Below, one piece after another: positions 25,927 through 33,482 of a stretch of DNA of 64,000 nucleotides (the first letter of the stretch is position 1; every line of letters begins with the position of its first letter). The notes beneath the pieces are model-generated. The model was not told where the DNA came from and did not search any database. It saw only the letters and a list, made by a program, of their open reading frames with translations. Source of the DNA: Pseudobutyrivibrio ruminis HUN009 (GTDB taxonomy: Bacteria > Bacillota > Clostridia > Lachnospirales > Lachnospiraceae); NCBI RefSeq assembly GCF_000703005.1, contig NZ_JNLH01000001.1, positions 895,501 to 959,500 of the forward strand, in the 5' to 3' direction. The position numbers were made by a program, and so were the translations under genes.

Positions 25927-25981
25927 AATTATCCCTTGAAAGCTGCAATAAAGAGTATTACAATACTACTAAATAAGTAAA
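25927..25981 (+). repeat. Duplicated promoter segment, copy A
   Basis: These 55 bp match 26983-27037 with few differences. They contain TTGAAA (25936-25941) and TACAAT (25959-25964) 17 bp apart, a good sigma-A promoter that should drive the lipoprotein at 26067. Confidence 0.8.
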
Positions 25982-26066
25982 TAGACGACATAATTAATAT
26001 AGAGTCATTGATTTGTGGTGAGGCAGGGGCCCTACTTTTTGAAGAAAAGGCGGAGGAGATAGATTT

Positions 26067-26202
26067 ATGAAAAGAAGCATCAGTATAATTACAAAAAGAG
26101 CAGTGCTTGCGGCAAGCCTTGCATGTGCCATTAGCATTACGGCTTGTTCACAAGATAGTACAGGTGCCGACGCAGATACCAAAGACATTTTGACAAAGTT
26201 TG
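26067..26202 (+). repeat. Shared lipoprotein export sequence, copy A
   Basis: 136 bp nearly identical to 27854-27989 (about 97 percent by eye), ending abruptly after the codons for DILTKF. Confidence 0.85.
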
Positions 26203-26702
26203 CGCTGGGAGATACATCGGTTCTTAAGGACGGCCAGCAGGAGGAATGGTATATTCCGGACTTTCGGAGCGATGAGTTTACTTATGAGTATACATTGCTG
26301 GATTTAGATGGAGATGGAAAAGAGGAGATGATAATCCAGATGGAGAATCAGCCAGAGGGATTTTCTTCTGTTTTTCATGTGGAAGATAACAAAGTGGTGT
26401 GCTGGTTTAGCGATAGTTTAGAGCAGACATGTTTTGATTATCCTCTTGATAATGGGAGCATGGTTGAGGAGTACAACTATGGTGGTTCTATAACCTACAC
26501 CATCTTCAAGTACGATGCGACAGGCGAGACGGAGCCAATCACAGAGCTTTTTGTAAGAGAAGATAACAACGGCGATGAGTCAATTAAGTGTCCTGAATTT
26601 TTAATTGATGGAAACGAAGTATCAAAGGAAAAATTTGAGCAGGAACTGAAGTCCCAAATCCAGGATTACCAGTTGGACGCTTCAGCTTGGACAAAGATTT
26701 GA
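26067..26702 (+). CDS. Lipoprotein of unknown function, paralogous export sequence (copy A)
   Basis: A 211-residue exported lipoprotein. The signal peptide runs to Cys27 (SITAC), and the first 45 codons are nearly identical in DNA to those of the gene at 27854. Beyond that the two proteins are unrelated. The mature part has LLDLDGDGKEEMII, a Ca2+-loop or FG-GAP-like pattern common in surface proteins, and no catalytic motif that I recognise. GGAGGAG precedes the start. Expression is expected from the promoter at 25936-25964. Confidence 0.75.
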   Translation: MKRSISIITKRAVLAASLACAISITACSQDSTGADADTKDILTKFALGDTSVLKDGQQEEWYIPDFRSDEFTYEYTLLDLDGDGKEEMIIQMENQPEGFSSVFHVEDNKVVCWFSDSLEQTCFDYPLDNGSMVEEYNYGGSITYTIFKYDATGETEPITELFVREDNNGDESIKCPEFLIDGNEVSKEKFEQELKSQIQDYQLDASAWTKI

Positions 26703-26736
26703 TATCATTGGTGGGCTACAGTTTTAGGATAAAGAA

Positions 26737-26921
26737 ATGGACAAAATAATTGTTAAAAGAAATAAAATTGGGACAGCAATAGCACTGGGGATAGTATCAG
26801 TATTTATAGTGATGCTTGCGTTAATATTATAACATTGGTAGATGAGGGGATGATATTGTTATATTATCCTGAAAATACTACAGAATGGATAGATGTTTAT
26901 TATGTACGGGATGTAAAATAG
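26737..26921 (+). pseudogene. Remnant of a small membrane protein, probably frameshifted
   Basis: An ATG at 26737 opens 31 codons (MDKIIVKRNKIGTAIALG...) ending in a hydrophobic segment and a stop at 26830-26832. In another frame the sequence continues as ITLVDEGMILLYYPENTTEW up to the stop at 26919-26921. Read together they look like one small membrane protein broken by a frameshift. This is the only coding-like content in the gap 26703-27093, which otherwise holds a terminator and the second promoter copy. Confidence 0.35.
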
Positions 26922-26937
26922 TGTAATTTTAGTGGAG

Positions 26938-26968
26938 AAAATCGGACTCCTAGGAGGCCGATTTTTTT
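26938..26968 (+). terminator. Terminator downstream of lipoprotein A and the remnant
   Basis: The inverted repeat AAATCGG-CTCC/GGAGG-CCGATTT (one internal mismatch) around CCTAGG is followed by seven T. Confidence 0.75.
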
Positions 26969-26982
26969 ATTTAAAATCTTAT

Positions 26983-27037
26983 AATTATCCCTTGAAAGCA
27001 GGAATGAAGAGTATTACAATACTACTAAATGAGTAAA
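26983..27037 (+). repeat. Duplicated promoter segment, copy B
   Basis: Second copy of the segment at 25927-25981, offset 1056 bp. TTGAAA (26992-26997) and TACAAT (27015-27020) are again 17 bp apart and should drive the GH25 gene at 27094. Confidence 0.8.
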
Positions 27038-27093
27038 GTAATATAATAACGTATATACGATATTGAGAGTAAGTGTAATACAGGGGGAGTTGA

Positions 27094-27852
27094 TTGAAAA
27101 ACATTCATATAAAAAAGAAATACATAATAATCCCGATAGTTATTTGTATAATTCTTATCCTAATAGCTTCAATGCTCTATATGGGGATAATACATTTCAA
27201 TAATCCAAGTAGAGAAGAGTACCCAGTAGTTGGTGTAGATGTATCGAAATATCAGGGGGCTATTGATTGGAATCAACTTATAGAGCAAGACATAAGTTTT
27301 GCGTATATAAAAGCTACGGAAGGTTCATCACATGTTGATGAATACTATGATGCAAACTTTAATAATGCTTTGAAAACAGGCATTAGAGTTGGTGCATATC
27401 ATTTTTTTAGTTTCGAATCATCTGGGAAAAAACAGGCTGAAAATTATTGTAAAAATGTAAGTATGACAGAAGGTATGCTTCCACCTGTTATCGATGTTGA
27501 ATACTACGGAGATAAAAAAGGCGTCGATGATATCGATGTTGATGCTGTTCGGAAAGATTTAAGAGAGATGGTGGATATTCTGGAAGAAGAATATGGATTG
27601 AAGCCTGTGCTTTATGTCACAAAAAATAGTTATGACACAATAGTAAATGGCTATTTTGATGATTGTGATTTATGGTATCGAAGCGTCTACTCAAAGGTTC
27701 CAAAAGATGTAAAATGGACATTTTGGCAGTATTCAAATCGAACAGTACTAAATGGATACGAAGGTGAAGAAAGATACATTGATGTAAATGTCTTCAATGG
27801 AACCAGGGAAGAGTTTGAGGTGGAGACATTTAGCAACAGGGAGAAAAAATAG
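27094..27852 (+). CDS. GH25 muramidase with N-terminal membrane anchor
   Basis: A 252-residue protein. One N-terminal hydrophobic helix (residues 10-32) is an uncleaved anchor or signal; the rest is a family 25 lysozyme domain with VVGVDVSKYQGAIDW (catalytic Asp region), YIKATEGSSHVD, GAYHFFSF, PPVIDVEYYG (second acidic residue) and WTFWQYSNR. It cuts the N-acetylmuramic acid-N-acetylglucosamine bond of peptidoglycan. The start is TTG 27094 behind GGGGGAG. The next lipoprotein gene starts 2 bp after its stop, so the two are cotranscribed. The sequence is clearly more AT-rich than the operons on the left. Confidence 0.88.
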   Translation: MKNIHIKKKYIIIPIVICIILILIASMLYMGIIHFNNPSREEYPVVGVDVSKYQGAIDWNQLIEQDISFAYIKATEGSSHVDEYYDANFNNALKTGIRVGAYHFFSFESSGKKQAENYCKNVSMTEGMLPPVIDVEYYGDKKGVDDIDVDAVRKDLREMVDILEEEYGLKPVLYVTKNSYDTIVNGYFDDCDLWYRSVYSKVPKDVKWTFWQYSNRTVLNGYEGEERYIDVNVFNGTREEFEVETFSNREKK

Positions 27853-27853
27853 T

Positions 27854-27989
27854 ATGAAAAGAAGCATTAATATAATTACAAAAAGAGTAGTGCTTGCGGC
27901 AAGCCTTGCATGCGCCATTAGCATTACGGCTTGTTCACAAGATAGTACAGGTGCCGACGCAGATACCAAAGACATTTTGACAAAGTTTG
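27854..27989 (+). repeat. Shared lipoprotein export sequence, copy B
   Basis: Partner of 26067-26202, offset 1787 bp; the flanking sequence on both sides differs. Confidence 0.85.
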
Positions 27990-28948
27990 AGCAGGGAGAA
28001 GAAGAAAGTTCAGAAGAAACAAAGGAAATAGAATCTATATGGAGCAAAGAGAGTGCTAGTGAATCAAGGGTCAAACTAGAGTCTAAATTAGTTGATGGTG
28101 AAATCGAATTAATCATACCTCAATACAATGGCAGCTCAGATCAGAGAGTAGAATACCTAATTGATGGTGAAAAGAAGTGTGATTTTAATTTTATATTCCC
28201 AGAGCAAATAACAGAAATAGAAACATGTGATTATAATTTTGATGGAAACGTTGATATTGTTTTTGTTGGTTACAATCATGAAAAAAAGGATTTCTGGCTC
28301 TACAGAGGTTGTGTGCGCGAATACGAAGAGGATACGTGTTATTTTGTAAATGATGATGATATAGAATCATATGTAGAAAAAGAATTATCTGATGATTATT
28401 CTGCAGAGGATATTATAAATACGCTTACAAATGGACTTGTTAATGGTGAAATCAGTTCATATAGTGATGCATACAAGGCAATTGTGGCGTTTAACCAAAT
28501 AGAAAATGAATCATTAGATTTGAAGTATAGTTTGGTTTATATAGATGAAGATGATATACCCGAACTTCTTGTTGATGATACAGGATACTGGATAAGCGTC
28601 TATAGCTTTTCTAATAGCACAGTGACAGAGCCTATGGAATGCTGTGCATATGGTGTAGGTGGATGCGTGAATTACGAATATGTACCTTATAAAAATAGTC
28701 TTAGATACTTTGGACATGACATGGAAACATACGGCTATACACTCATGAAAATAGAAAACAACAAGCTTGTAACTACATACTCAGAAGATTGTTATTACGA
28801 GGAAGAAACCGTAAATTATAATAATTACACTGATGAGCAACTATCACCTGAAGAATTAAAGAAAAGAGTTGAGGAATATAATTCTTGCGCTTTTGAAGAA
28901 TTATATGGAGAATATTCAGAGGAAGAGATAATAGAACAATTGCAATAG
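27854..28948 (+). CDS. Lipoprotein of unknown function, paralogous export sequence (copy B)
   Basis: A 364-residue lipoprotein with signal peptide to Cys27 (SITAC). Bases 27854-27989 match 26067-26202 with about four differences, after which the sequence changes completely to an acidic protein (about residues 45-75 are mainly Glu and Ser) with EICDYNFDGNVDIVF-like Asp-rich loops and YIDEDDIPELLVD. No known enzyme motif was recognised. ATG 27854 is chosen because it aligns with the paralogue and follows AGGGAG; the frame is open further upstream inside the GH25 gene. Probably works at the cell surface with the muramidase. Confidence 0.75.
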   Translation: MKRSINIITKRVVLAASLACAISITACSQDSTGADADTKDILTKFEQGEEESSEETKEIESIWSKESASESRVKLESKLVDGEIELIIPQYNGSSDQRVEYLIDGEKKCDFNFIFPEQITEIETCDYNFDGNVDIVFVGYNHEKKDFWLYRGCVREYEEDTCYFVNDDDIESYVEKELSDDYSAEDIINTLTNGLVNGEISSYSDAYKAIVAFNQIENESLDLKYSLVYIDEDDIPELLVDDTGYWISVYSFSNSTVTEPMECCAYGVGGCVNYEYVPYKNSLRYFGHDMETYGYTLMKIENNKLVTTYSEDCYYEEETVNYNNYTDEQLSPEELKKRVEEYNSCAFEELYGEYSEEEIIEQLQ

Positions 28949-28975
28949 AATTGTATAATGCGCGGAGGATATTTT

Positions 28976-30928
28976 ATGAAAAAGAAAATGGTAGTGTTAA
29001 CGGCTCTGTCTATGTCGGCGGTGCTTCTTGCGGGTTGCGAATTTACCACTATCCCAGGTGAAGCCCTCAAAGCTGCCAAGGAAAATGCAAAAAAGGAAGA
29101 AGCGGCTGAAATCGATAAAAAGGAGTTAGTGGATATACCATTAGTGGATGATTCATTTTCAGATTGCACGGAAAGCAATGTGAGTAATGATTTAGTAAGA
29201 TGGCTGTTGGCAACAACTGCTGTGGAGGTTCAAGGCCAGGGCCTGGATTGGCAGCAGATTGGTGGAACCAGCTCAACAGCAGAGGATATAAAAACAGTAA
29301 AAAAATACCTCGATGAAAACAATGCAAAGGATGGGGATGCTGCGATAGAGGCGGCGAGTGCATTGGTTGAGGAAGATTATACAAAAGCATATGAGCGAGC
29401 TTACAACCTGGGCACAGCTGAGTCGATTCTGGCGGCCAGCTACTGCGCAGGTGATTTAGAGTTCAATCAGTATTTGATGCATGCAGTGCCTGTTGCCAAA
29501 ATGATTCAGCAGGAATTTGATAGCTTCGACGATTACGGCGACAACTATGTGACTGGATATATGTGTCATGTTGGACAGGGGGATTGTGGCGATGCATCTC
29601 GCGTAGGATACCGAGTTGTGCTGCAGCAGGCCTTCGTTGGGATGGCTGCATATTATGATGGCGCATATGCAATCGATTATGATATGGAATTGACAGGCGA
29701 AGCCTACTCTACATATTTTGATGAAATGCCTGAGGAGGTAGATACAAAATCCCTGGAGGGAAAAGCTCCTGAATTTGTGCAAGGCTACATTGCTCCAATT
29801 GAGCTTGGTGAGAATCCAGCAAGTGGCAACATAGAAATCGATGGTGATTTGTATCACGTCCCATTTACTATCAAGCAGCTTACAGACAACGGCTGGGAAA
29901 TAAAGGATGCTCCTTCTGAGCTGGACGTAAACAGAGACGACACCATCAAGCTTACCCGAAACAGAAAGACCATCAAAGTCACTACCGAAGCTATTTCAGA
30001 AGGCTACACTGATGTGCAGTACGGATTTGTAGATTATATTGACACCGCCACATTGGGAGATGTAGAAGTATCACTTCCAGGTGATATAAAGTCCGGAATG
30101 GACATGGAAGATGCCAAGGATGTTATTGATAAATTCGAAATTGAAAACGATGACATGACAGATTCAATCTTGCTTTATATCTCAGATGACAGCGACAACA
30201 AGAGCAAAATCTGCATCACAGAAGAAGACGGCAAGGTCAGCTCATTCGTTTTATTTGTATCTGTTTTAAACGGACAGCAAAACATGGACCAATACTACAC
30301 CACTCTTAAGGAGGACGGCTCAAACTACAGCTACGCTCAGGCGATGACTATCAAAGCGAAGACAGACAAGTATCGTCCTGGTGCAGAGTATACAGGCCTC
30401 CCTGAGTTGGCCCTCTCAGACAGCCTGGATGATTTCACAATCCAGATTGACAACACAGTTATTCAGCTGCCAACAACTTATCAGCAGTTGTTAGAGTTGG
30501 GATTCATTTTTGACGATAGCGCAGATACCATTGTTCAACCTGATGAGCAGTACGAATTTTCCGGATACTATTTAGGAAATGAATATAGCAAAATGAATTT
30601 CCTTGTAATAAACAACACAGGCGAAGAAGCTAAATTAGGTGACATCCCTGTGCAGTACGTCCGCGCAACAATTTTTGGCTTCAACGAATACCAGGATTAT
30701 CCATTTAAGATTGCCCAGGGAGTTGAGTTCGAAGCCACACTTGAAGATCTTCAAGAAAAGTACGGCACACTTACAAAGAGCGACAACTCTTTCGACAACG
30801 GCTACGTTCAATTGGATTACTACACCTATGAAACAGAAAAGGGCTGGTACACTTTCTGGGTACAACCAGAAGGCATGTACTCCGGCGTAGAGATTAACGT
30901 ATATACGAACAAGAAGACGGAGGAGTAA
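28976..30928 (+). CDS. Large lipoprotein of unknown function
   Basis: A 650-residue lipoprotein with signal MKKKMVVLTALSMSAVLLAGC (Cys21 in LLAGC). The first third is helical and Ala/Glu-rich and includes a conserved-looking GYMCHVGQGDCGDASRVGYR patch with two Cys. The last two thirds are beta-rich and look like two related domains, each with a phrase of the type (V/I)xLPxTxxQLxxxG (about residues 285-305 and 495-515). I do not recognise the family. ATG 28976 is preferred over 28958 because GGAGG (28964-28968) precedes it. Its last 13 codons have a degenerate copy at 32802-32840. Confidence 0.72.
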   Translation: MKKKMVVLTALSMSAVLLAGCEFTTIPGEALKAAKENAKKEEAAEIDKKELVDIPLVDDSFSDCTESNVSNDLVRWLLATTAVEVQGQGLDWQQIGGTSSTAEDIKTVKKYLDENNAKDGDAAIEAASALVEEDYTKAYERAYNLGTAESILAASYCAGDLEFNQYLMHAVPVAKMIQQEFDSFDDYGDNYVTGYMCHVGQGDCGDASRVGYRVVLQQAFVGMAAYYDGAYAIDYDMELTGEAYSTYFDEMPEEVDTKSLEGKAPEFVQGYIAPIELGENPASGNIEIDGDLYHVPFTIKQLTDNGWEIKDAPSELDVNRDDTIKLTRNRKTIKVTTEAISEGYTDVQYGFVDYIDTATLGDVEVSLPGDIKSGMDMEDAKDVIDKFEIENDDMTDSILLYISDDSDNKSKICITEEDGKVSSFVLFVSVLNGQQNMDQYYTTLKEDGSNYSYAQAMTIKAKTDKYRPGAEYTGLPELALSDSLDDFTIQIDNTVIQLPTTYQQLLELGFIFDDSADTIVQPDEQYEFSGYYLGNEYSKMNFLVINNTGEEAKLGDIPVQYVRATIFGFNEYQDYPFKIAQGVEFEATLEDLQEKYGTLTKSDNSFDNGYVQLDYYTYETEKGWYTFWVQPEGMYSGVEINVYTNKKTEE

Positions 30929-31281
30929 TGAAAAAGGAAATGAAGATAACTAGAGTGTTTTCAAAGATTTCAGGGTATTGGATTGGGCTAGTGATAATTG
31001 TAGTCAGCTTAACATTAATTCATGACAGTATGAAGACCTTTGATAGCAACTGGGTTTTTAGTTCATATGAGAGAAATCTATTTTTATCAATGTGGTTTGG
31101 TCTTACTGGGGTTGCTACGTGTTTTGTTACAGTTCCCTGTGGTATTTTTGGAACAGTCAAACTAGCAAGCAATAAGATAAAACAAGTAATAAGCTATGTA
31201 TTAGTCTTAATTGCACCTGTTATTTCTATCGGGATGATATTAGTATCGCTTGTATTTGAGAGCATGCTTCCTAATGTCTAA
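30928..31281 (+). CDS. Small membrane protein of unknown function
   Basis: A 117-residue protein with three predicted helices (about residues 16-34, 50-72, 86-112) and a basic N-terminus. It begins on the stop codon of the preceding lipoprotein (TAATG) behind GGAGGAG, so it is cotranslated with it. No family was recognised. Confidence 0.65.
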   Translation: MKKEMKITRVFSKISGYWIGLVIIVVSLTLIHDSMKTFDSNWVFSSYERNLFLSMWFGLTGVATCFVTVPCGIFGTVKLASNKIKQVISYVLVLIAPVISIGMILVSLVFESMLPNV

Positions 31282-31312
31282 GGGAGAAGGAAAAATGCTA
31301 CGGAAAAACATG

Positions 31313-31699
31313 TTTTACTAGGATATTAAGTTTATTTGCTCATTTTCAAAATTCACTTATATAAAAGTGGGAAGAAAGTTAAGTGGATTTGAAAATTGAG
31401 ATACTTCCACTTAAAATCACAACTTGCTGTTAAGTGAATTAATAATAAATACGTTTCCACTTAACTTTTATAGCAGAAATATTGGGCCAGTTAAGTTTAT
31501 TCTGCAGAGATAGAAATTAACTTAAGAGCAGCACGCGATTTGTTAAGTGAAAATCAACCATTAAAAAATTCACTTAACTTTATCTAAAATTATTTAACTT
31601 ACTTTAAGTTTATTTTTAAATTTTATATATTCACTTAACTGCTCGCCCAGTTTTTAAGTGAAATCTATAAAATGCAATTTTTCACTTAACAATTGGATT
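31313..31699 (+). repeat. Array 1 of seven GTTAAGTG/CACTTAAC inverted repeats
   Basis: This 387-bp non-coding stretch holds seven units in which a left arm GTTAAGTG-like and a right arm CACTTAAC-like enclose about 20 bp. Units: 31325-31361, 31378-31415, 31429-31465, 31490-31526, 31542-31578, 31603-31639 and 31653-31690; each is 37 or 38 bp. Unit starts are 53, 51, 61, 52, 61 and 50-51 bp apart, close to five or six helical turns. The loops are AT-rich and differ between units. A second copy without net indels lies at 32407-32793. No ORF occupies it. Confidence 0.92.
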
Positions 31700-31730
31700 A
31701 CTAAACACATGAAACAGGAGACGATTTGTA

Positions 31731-32312
31731 ATGGGAAAATTTGATTCAGCAGCAGACGTAAGGATTTATGATTATAAGACAAGGTCCATACATGAAGAAA
31801 AATGCTGTTTACTAATGTTTAGAGAAAATGGAAAAATTGCTTGTTTGGGCAATGAATGTATGCAATACATTGGTAGGAGTGAGCTGGAATCGGAACCATG
31901 CATACCAATTAAACTAGGCCGAGTTGTTGATTACACAGCAGCAGAGAATTTCTTCAAATATTTAAATAGAATTTATATCAAAAAGACTAACGGCAAGCCA
32001 CGCTTATTTAAGAGATCTAATAAGATTTTACTATTCTTGCATGAGCCATGTTCAGAAGTGGATAAAAAAATCTACATGGATTTAATGGCCTTTCTGGGTT
32101 ATGCGAATGTAATATTAATTACTTCTGAAACAAATCTTGGTGGTATGTCTCCTGAGGAAGCTATCTGGAGTTCAGAGGAAGTTCATGGAAAAATAGATTG
32201 TGCTTTTGAAATCGGGAAGAAAGATCTTAGAGAATATGCAAGATATGCAGAACAGGAACTAAAGAAAGATTTAAAGCGATGGGGATGCGAGGGAGATGAA
32301 GAATACGCCTAA
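31731..32312 (+). CDS. Truncated MreB/actin-like protein between the two arrays
   Basis: A 193-residue protein with no membrane segment. Residues 40-150 can be aligned by eye with the N-terminal half of MreB: IACLGNECMQYIGRSE against the VAVGxxAKxMIGRTP region, PIKLGRVVDYTAAENFFKYL against RPMKDGVIADYxxTxxMxKYY, ILLFLHEPCSEVDKKIYMD against VCVPSGITxVExRAVxD, and AFLGYANVILITSETNLGG. The first phosphate loop (DLGTANT) is replaced by DVRIYDY, and the protein ends before the second phosphate loop, so ATP binding is unlikely. It may be a decayed gene or a half-actin with a structural or DNA-linked role. The array in front of it may contain its promoter. Confidence 0.55.
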   Translation: MGKFDSAADVRIYDYKTRSIHEEKCCLLMFRENGKIACLGNECMQYIGRSELESEPCIPIKLGRVVDYTAAENFFKYLNRIYIKKTNGKPRLFKRSNKILLFLHEPCSEVDKKIYMDLMAFLGYANVILITSETNLGGMSPEEAIWSSEEVHGKIDCAFEIGKKDLREYARYAEQELKKDLKRWGCEGDEEYA

Positions 32313-32403
32313 AGCTTGGGTTTCTGATGTAAATATAACATATGAGCGTAGAATTATATGGGCTCCAGTATCATGGTATCTTGCAGATGGAGTAGAAAAA
32401 TAA
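32296..32403 (+). CDS. Possible 35-residue protein overlapping the MreB-like gene
   Basis: ATG 32296 follows GAGGG at a short spacing and opens 35 codons (MKNTPKAWVSDVNITYERR...ADGVEK), overlapping the preceding gene by 17 bases. Nothing similar was recognised; it may be a real small gene or the tail of a decayed one. Confidence 0.3.
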   Translation: MKNTPKAWVSDVNITYERRIIWAPVSWYLADGVEK

Positions 32404-32406
32404 TTA

Positions 32407-32793
32407 TTTTACTAGGATATTAAGTTTATTTGCTCGTTTTCAAAATTCACTTATATAAAAGTGGAAAGAAAGTTAAGTGGATTTGAAAATTGAGCAACTT
32501 CCACTTAAAATCACAACTTGCTGTTAAGTGAATTAATAATAAATACGTTTCCACTTAACTTTTATAGCAAAAATTCTTGGCCAGTTAAGTTTATTCTGCA
32601 GCGATAAAAATAAACTTAAGAGTAGAACACAATTTGTTAAGTGAAAATCAACCATCACGAAATCCACTTAACATTGCTTAAAATTATTTAACTTAATTTA
32701 AGTTTATTTAAAGAATTCTTATATTCACTTAACTGCTCGCCTATTTTTTAAGTGAAAACGATAAACTAGAATTTTTCACTTAACAATTGGATT
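32407..32793 (+). repeat. Array 2 of seven GTTAAGTG/CACTTAAC inverted repeats
   Basis: Second copy of the 387-bp array, offset exactly 1094 bp from array 1. Units fall at 32419-32455, 32472-32509, 32523-32559, 32584-32620, 32636-32672, 32697-32733 and 32747-32784. Unit 3 is identical in both copies; most differences fall in loops and spacers. In unit 4 the right arm AATAAACTTAA pairs with TTAAGTTTATT over 11 bp, one pair better than in copy 1. It fills the gap between the MreB-like gene and the gene at 32840. Confidence 0.92.
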
Positions 32794-32801
32794 GCGAAGC
32801 A

Positions 32802-32840
32802 GAGATTAACCTATATACAGAGAAACAATCGGAGGAGTAA
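32802..32840 (+). pseudogene. Remnant of the 3' end of the large lipoprotein gene
   Basis: Thirteen codons read EINLYTEKQSEE-stop, resembling EINVYTNKKTEE-stop at 30890-30928, with GGAGGAGTAATG at the end in both places. It follows array 2 directly and supplies the ribosome site of the next gene. Confidence 0.6.
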
Positions 32841-33262
32841 TGATAAATAAGGTACCTAATTATAGGAAGCTGTTGATAATAACAATTATTATAGCTTTGA
32901 TGGGTGGATTTTATTGTAAAGTTGTACATTCTAATAATGATACAGAAGAGATAAATGAATTAGTTCCTATCTACAGTATTTTGCTAGATAAGGAATTTGA
33001 TACAGCAAAGCTGGATGGGCATAAAATCGTCCTATATGCAGAAGGGGAAACTGTGGAAGAGTGCAAGGTTGAAGAAATGCCTAGCACAAAAATATTATAC
33101 ATCGAAAACAGGGATACAAATATCATTTTTTGGCAATCAGGTTTTGATGATTTAGAAGGCATTATGTTTATGAAATCAGATTGGACGGATGATACCTGGA
33201 ATGGCTTAGTAAGAGTAGAAAAAATTCAGGGAAATGCATATAAGGTTTATACGTACAGATAA
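32840..33262 (+). CDS. Membrane-anchored extracellular protein of unknown function
   Basis: A 140-residue protein with one N-terminal hydrophobic helix (residues 9-27) and a small acidic outer domain rich in beta strands (KIVLYAEGETVEECKVEEMP, GLVRVEKIQGNAYKVYTYR). It starts on the stop of the lipoprotein remnant with GGAGGAG at 32831-32837. No family was recognised. Confidence 0.6.
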   Translation: MINKVPNYRKLLIITIIIALMGGFYCKVVHSNNDTEEINELVPIYSILLDKEFDTAKLDGHKIVLYAEGETVEECKVEEMPSTKILYIENRDTNIIFWQSGFDDLEGIMFMKSDWTDDTWNGLVRVEKIQGNAYKVYTYR

Positions 33263-33275
33263 AATGGGGAGAACT

Positions 33276-33347
33276 ATGGCAATAGAAAAATCATGGAGCG
33301 GAATGAGAAAGTATCTTGAAAAAGAGATACTGGTGGACTTTCCATAG
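33276..33347 (+). pseudogene. 5' fragment of an SF0329-like gene
   Basis: The 23 codons MAIEKSWSGMRKYLEKEIL... match my memory of the start of SF0329-type proteins (MAIxxSWSGMRKYLEQEMLA), but a stop at 33345-33347 cuts the frame and no continuation is visible. Behind a GGGGAG site. Likely a gene remnant. Confidence 0.45.
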
Positions 33348-33427
33348 AAGCACGGCAATTACGTTAAAAGAATCATAAATTTTAAAAAGTTTGGTCATAG
33401 CTTTTTCACATTCTATTGTTAAACTAG

Positions 33428-33467
33428 CTCCCGTAATAGTTCTTCGGAGGGAAGAAACTACGGGGAG
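33428..33467 (+). promoter_or_regulatory. Long leader hairpin with GGAGG loop
   Basis: CTCCCGTA...AGTTCTTC pairs imperfectly with GAAGAAACT...ACGGGGAG around loop GGAGG (33446-33450). The right arm contains part of the ribosome site of the gene at 33483. No T run follows, so it is not a terminator. A GGA in a hairpin loop is the typical CsrA site. Confidence 0.5.
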
Positions 33468-33482
33468 GAAGAAAGACGAGAC

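Noticed and set aside
29067..29390. Leu/Pro/His-rich minus-strand frame opposite the large lipoprotein
   Set aside because: Composition is that of antisense to an acidic helical protein; no start signals.
31313..32793. CRISPR array in the repeat region
   Set aside because: Arms are inverted halves with variable sequence between them, unit length and spacing vary in two classes, and no cas gene is present.
31313..32793. Composite transposon or insertion sequence (direct repeats around a gene)
   Set aside because: No transposase, terminal inverted repeats or target duplications are visible; the enclosed gene is MreB-like.
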